DNA of 64,000 nt from Amycolatopsis albispora. GTDB lineage: Bacteria; Actinomycetota; Actinomycetes; Mycobacteriales; Pseudonocardiaceae. Where the stretch lies: assembly GCF_003312875.1 (NCBI RefSeq), contig NZ_CP015163.1, positions 62,001-126,000 on the forward strand, read 5' to 3'. Shown one piece after another: positions 61,168-64,000 of the stretch; position 1 is the first letter of the stretch, and every line of letters begins with the position of its first letter. The position numbers were made by a program, and so were the translations under genes. A model generated the notes under the pieces. It was not told where the DNA came from. It saw nothing but the letters and a program-made list of their open reading frames with translations, and ran no database searches.

Positions 61168-62877
61168 TCACGCGGTGAAGCGCGCCGCCTCGGTGTCGAT
61201 GAGGTGCTGGGCGCGCTCCAGGGTGTGCGAGCTGTAGGTGCCGCCGGCCCGTGCGTCGAGCAGGGCGTTCTGCATCGCGTCGATGAGCAGGCGCTGCAAC
61301 TCCCGGCGTTGCTGGAGCGGGCTGTCCGGGTCGTCGCGCTCGGTGAGCAGCTTGTCGATCATCTCGGCGGTGGCGACGGTCCGCCGGCGGGACTTGCCGA
61401 GGATCGCCTCGTCGAACGGCTTGCCGTTCTCCCGGCGCAGCGCCGGGTTCTCGACCAGCGCCTGCGCGGCGGTGTGGATCTCGGTGGCCAGCCGGGCGAG
61501 CTCACGGCGTTCGTGCTCGGCGTCGGTGCCCTGGATCCCGAGCAGCTTGATCAGCGCGGGCAGCGTGCCGCCCTGCACGACCAGGGTGACGATCGCGACG
61601 GTGAACGCGATCAGCACCAGTTCGGCCCGGTGCGGCACGTCGGTGGGCAGCGACTGCGCGGCGGCGACGGTGACCACGCCGCGCATCCCGGACCACGCGA
61701 GCACCCCGCCACCGCGCCACCCGAGCCCTTCGCTGGCGAAGTAGGCGGCGTCGGCGTGGCGTCGCCGGAGGACGCGGGTCACCGCGCTGTACCGCTTCCG
61801 CGTGCCCGGCCGCGGACCGCGCGCGGTCAGCCCGTCCAGCGCCGCCTCGATCCGGTCGGTGCGTTCACCCGCGCCGCGCTGCTGCCGGCGCAGGGCCGCG
61901 ATGAGCGGGACGACAAAGACCGCGCGCAGCACGATCAGCGTGAGCGTGGCCAGCAGCCCGATGCCGACGGCGCTCCACACGCCTTCCCCGGAGTTGCGCA
62001 CGTCCGCGACCACGGCGGTGATCTCGAAGCCCATGAGCAGGAAAACGCCGTTCTCCAGCAGCAGCTGGATGGTCCGCCAGTTGGTGCGCTCGGAGATCCG
62101 GTCGTGCGCGGTGAACCGCTTCGCGCTCTGGTGCCCGGTGATCAACCCGGCCGCCACCACCGCGATCACCCCGGACGCGTGGGCTTCCTCGGCCGGGATG
62201 AACGCCAGGAACGGGACCACGAAGGAAATCGCGGTGGTGAGCACCGGCTGGTTCCGGATCCGCGAACGCGCCCACACCGACACCACGCCGATGACCGCGC
62301 CGACCGCGATGCCGACGACCACCGCGTAGGCGAAGTCGCCGAGCGCCCCCCAGAACGAGACCGTGCCCGCGATCGCGGCGACGGCGGTGCGCAGCAGCAC
62401 CAGCGCGGTCGCGTCGTTGACCAGCCCCTCGCCTTCGAGAATGGTGACGAGCCGCGGCGGCAGGCCGAGGCGCTTGCCGATCGAGGTGGCCGCGACCGCG
62501 TCCGGCGGGCTGATCACCGCGCCGAGCGCGACCGCGGTGGCGAAGCCGAGCTCGGGGATCAGCCACCAGATCAGCAGCCCGGTGCCGAACGCGGACACCA
62601 CCACCAGCACCACCGACAGCGCGCCGATCGGGCGCAGGTCGCGGCGGAAGTCCACCACCGGCATGTTCACCGCGGCCGCGTAGAGGATCGGTGGCAGCAC
62701 CACCACCAGGATCAGGTCCGGTTCGACGAACAGCTCCGGCGCGCCCGGCAGCCTGCTGCACGCCATGCCGACCAGCACCAGCAGCACTGGCGCGGCGACC
62801 TTCAGCTTCGGTGCCGCGTACGACACCACCACGATGAGCAGCACCGCCACCACCGCGAGCAACGCCAGTTCCCGCAT
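61168..62877 (-). CDS. Na+/H+ antiporter of the CPA1 (NhaP/NHE) family
   Basis: 569 residues. About twelve helices: VVLPPILYAAAVNMPVVDFRRDLRPIGALSV, the ion-site motif VALGAVISPPDAVAATS and GEGLVNDATALVLLRTAVAA with the conserved Asp residues are typical CPA1 features. The C-terminal 150 residues are a cytosolic helical tail (ELARLATEIHTAAQALVENPALRRENGKPFDE...), longer than in minimal NhaP proteins. It extrudes sodium in exchange for protons. ATG at 62877, with a frame that runs further upstream without conserved content. Confidence 0.92.
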   Translation of the reverse strand: MRELALLAVVAVLLIVVVSYAAPKLKVAAPVLLVLVGMACSRLPGAPELFVEPDLILVVVLPPILYAAAVNMPVVDFRRDLRPIGALSVVLVVVSAFGTGLLIWWLIPELGFATAVALGAVISPPDAVAATSIGKRLGLPPRLVTILEGEGLVNDATALVLLRTAVAAIAGTVSFWGALGDFAYAVVVGIAVGAVIGVVSVWARSRIRNQPVLTTAISFVVPFLAFIPAEEAHASGVIAVVAAGLITGHQSAKRFTAHDRISERTNWRTIQLLLENGVFLLMGFEITAVVADVRNSGEGVWSAVGIGLLATLTLIVLRAVFVVPLIAALRRQQRGAGERTDRIEAALDGLTARGPRPGTRKRYSAVTRVLRRRHADAAYFASEGLGWRGGGVLAWSGMRGVVTVAAAQSLPTDVPHRAELVLIAFTVAIVTLVVQGGTLPALIKLLGIQGTDAEHERRELARLATEIHTAAQALVENPALRRENGKPFDEAILGKSRRRTVATAEMIDKLLTERDDPDSPLQQRRELQRLLIDAMQNALLDARAGGTYSSHTLERAQHLIDTEAARFTA

Positions 62878-63017
62878 GTCCGGCTCGCTTTCCACGTCCC
62901 GACCTGACGCCGGGGAGTTTGCCGGACGACGGCGGGAACGGGCCGCGTTTACTCGATGGTGGGACAGTCGCGCCGGTGCTAGCCTGCGGTGCCCGAGCCG
63001 GAAGGGAGGCGGTACCC

Positions 63018-63071
63018 GTGGACCTGAACCTCGTCCTGCGTTTCCGCGCTCCCAGGGGGTTCGCCGCCTGA
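63018..63071 (+). CDS. 17-residue leader peptide with Arg-X-Arg stall motif
   Basis: A complete short frame: GTG start with GGGAGG 8 bases upstream, TGA at 63069-63071, product MDLNLVLRFRAPRGFAA. Residues R8-F9-R10 form a +X+ motif like the R-L-R at codons 7-9 of the ErmDL leader, where macrolide-bound ribosomes stall. The codons for R8-F9-R10 are themselves stem segment 1 (63039-63047) of overlapping stem-loops ahead of the MFS gene. A leader-peptide role is inferred from these matching features; the peptide alone is too short for homology. Confidence 0.6.
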   Translation: MDLNLVLRFRAPRGFAA

Positions 63072-63097
63072 GCGGAAACGACGCTTCGTTTCCGAAG
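63039..63097 (+). promoter_or_regulatory. Alternative stem-loops between leader peptide and MFS gene
   Basis: Segment 1 CGTTTCCGC (63039-63047) pairs perfectly with segment 2 GCGGAAACG (63072-63080). Segment 2 shifted by one (63073-63081) pairs perfectly with segment 3 TCGTTTCCG (63086-63094). Segment 3 also starts CTTCG (63084-63088), which pairs with CGAAG (63093-63097), the start of the MFS ribosome site. Thus 1:2 plus 3:4 hides the site and 2:3 exposes it, the logic of erm-type translational attenuation. Confidence 0.6.
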
Positions 63098-63108
63098 GTG
63101 GATACTTC

Positions 63109-64000
63109 TTGCACGCCCCTGCGCTGGATCGCTCGTTCTGGAAGTTGTTCGCCGCGTCGGCCACGGCCACCTGTGCCGACGGCGTGGTGAAGGTTTCGCT
63201 GCCCCTGCTCGCCGCTTCGCTGACCACCAGCCCAGTGCTCATCTCCGGGCTGACCGCGTTCGCCTTCCTGCCGTGGCTGCTGTTCGGCCTGCCCGGCGGG
63301 GCGCTGGCCGACCGGGTGGACCGGCGCCGGGCGATGTCCGTGGTCAACGTCGTCCGGGCGGTGCTGCTCGGCGGGCTGGTGGTGCTGATCGCCACCGGCA
63401 CGGGCGGTGTCGCGGTGCTGTACGCGGCCGCGTTCGCGCTCGGGATCTGCCAGGTGGTCTACGACTCGGCGGACCGCGCCATCCTGCCGCAGGTGGTCGG
63501 CCGCCGCGGGCTGGAGAAGGCCAACAGCTGGCTGACCGTCGAGGAGACCGTCGGCAAGGACTTCGTCGGCCCGCCGCTGGGCGCGGCGTTGTTCGGCTGG
63601 TTCCGCGCCGCCCCGTTCCTCGGCCCGGCGATCGGGTTCGCCGTCGCCGCGGTGCTCGTGCTCGCCGTTCCCGGGCGCTTCCGCGCCGACCGCACCGAAC
63701 CGGCCACGCTGCGCGCTGACATCCGGGAGGGGGTGAGCTGGCTGTGGCGGCACCCGGTGCTGCGGAGCCTGACCATCTACAGTGGACTGATCGCGGCGCT
63801 GATGTCGATGGGCACCTCGCTGACCGTGCTCTACGCCCTGGACACGCTGGCGCTCAGCCCTTCGCTGTACGGCCTGTTGTTCGCGGCCATGGGCGTCGGC
63901 GGGCTGGCCGGGTCCGCGCTGGTGGGCCCGCTGACCGCCCGTCTTGGCAGGCCCCGGGCGAGCACGCTGGCCGTGGCGATCGCGCCGGTGATGTCGGTGC
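63109..64000 (+). CDS. MFS exporter (EntS/Mef-like), 5' part
   Basis: The first 297 residues; the gene runs off the right edge. TTG start with GAAGGTGG 8-10 bases before it. Helices 1-8 of an MFS exporter are visible: FWKLFAASATATCADGVVKVSLPLLAA, then GLPGGALADRVDRRRAM (the loop 2-3 motif) and ILPQVVGRRGLEKANSWLTVEETVGKDFVGPPLG, a stretch typical of the MFS_3 group that includes EntS and macrolide exporters. The leader and stem-loops upstream suggest antibiotic-inducible expression. Substrate unproven. Confidence 0.85.
   Translation, partial: MHAPALDRSFWKLFAASATATCADGVVKVSLPLLAASLTTSPVLISGLTAFAFLPWLLFGLPGGALADRVDRRRAMSVVNVVRAVLLGGLVVLIATGTGGVAVLYAAAFALGICQVVYDSADRAILPQVVGRRGLEKANSWLTVEETVGKDFVGPPLGAALFGWFRAAPFLGPAIGFAVAAVLVLAVPGRFRADRTEPATLRADIREGVSWLWRHPVLRSLTIYSGLIAALMSMGTSLTVLYALDTLALSPSLYGLLFAAMGVGGLAGSALVGPLTARLGRPRASTLAVAIAPVMSV

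Noticed and set aside
61156..62907. Long plus-strand frame antisense to the CPA1 antiporter
   Set aside because: Shadow of the antiporter gene; Asp/Arg/His-rich with no domain.

Overview
The window looks like chromosomal DNA of a high-GC actinobacterium, most likely the family Pseudonocardiaceae and possibly Amycolatopsis. By eye the GC content is about 70 percent or more. GTG and even TTG starts are common, and genes are chained by 4-base ATGA/GTGA overlaps. There are two proteins of the mycothiol-dependent maleylpyruvate isomerase fold, many TetR/MarR/GntR one-component regulators, and Tat-exported proteins. No rRNA, tRNA, prophage, insertion sequence or CRISPR array was seen. The genus is an inference from gene style and from intergenic palindromes.

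Layout. 1-7462: a six-gene acyl-CoA catabolic operon (HMG-CoA-lyase-like, enoyl-CoA hydratase, CaiB CoA-transferase, second hydratase, acyl-CoA ligase, nitronate-monooxygenase-like), its MarR regulator and a divergent carboxylate-type MFS transporter; two matching operators mark both promoters. 7443-17472: a two-component system with a membrane protein carrying a lectin-like ectodomain, a Tat-exported protein, two DinB/MPI-fold proteins, MarR and XRE-cupin regulators, an M20 hydrolase and a MacB-type ABC transporter. 17473-17752: intergenic palindromic repeats.

17753-26605 is a C4-sugar or sugar-acid locus: pdxA-like dehydrogenase, TctABC transporter and FCD-type GntR on one strand; on the other, a TIM-barrel isomerase, a DhaK-DhaL kinase, an RpiB-like and a TIM-like isomerase. 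The last three match the known L-erythrulose to D-erythrose-4-phosphate route. The same 9-mer lies upstream of both arms. 26606-27048 holds an MFS remnant beside another palindromic repeat.

27049-57000 is a mosaic of small regulator-target pairs: TetR/RidA, LysR/EamA, LuxR, patatin, two flavin monooxygenases around a TetR with twin operators, VOC protein, beta-lactamase-like hydrolase, ArsR/S41 protease, a heterodimeric ABC exporter with an esterase, a lipoprotein lipase, a DUF1800-DUF1501 pair, a second two-component system, an amino-acid permease, a PadR/membrane-protein pair, a 459-base gene-free stretch full of hairpins, and a secreted SRPBCC protein with TetR.

57000-64000: a dialkylglycine-decarboxylase-like enzyme with a GntR regulator sits next to a large secreted GH87 (alpha-1,3-glucanase/mycodextranase) protein, so both could act on fungal material. 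A CPA1 antiporter follows. The window ends in an MFS exporter preceded by a 17-residue leader peptide (MDLNLVLRFRAPRGFAA) containing an Arg-X-Arg motif and overlapping alternative stem-loops. This is a strong candidate for drug-induced ribosome-stalling control and is the most interesting signal here.
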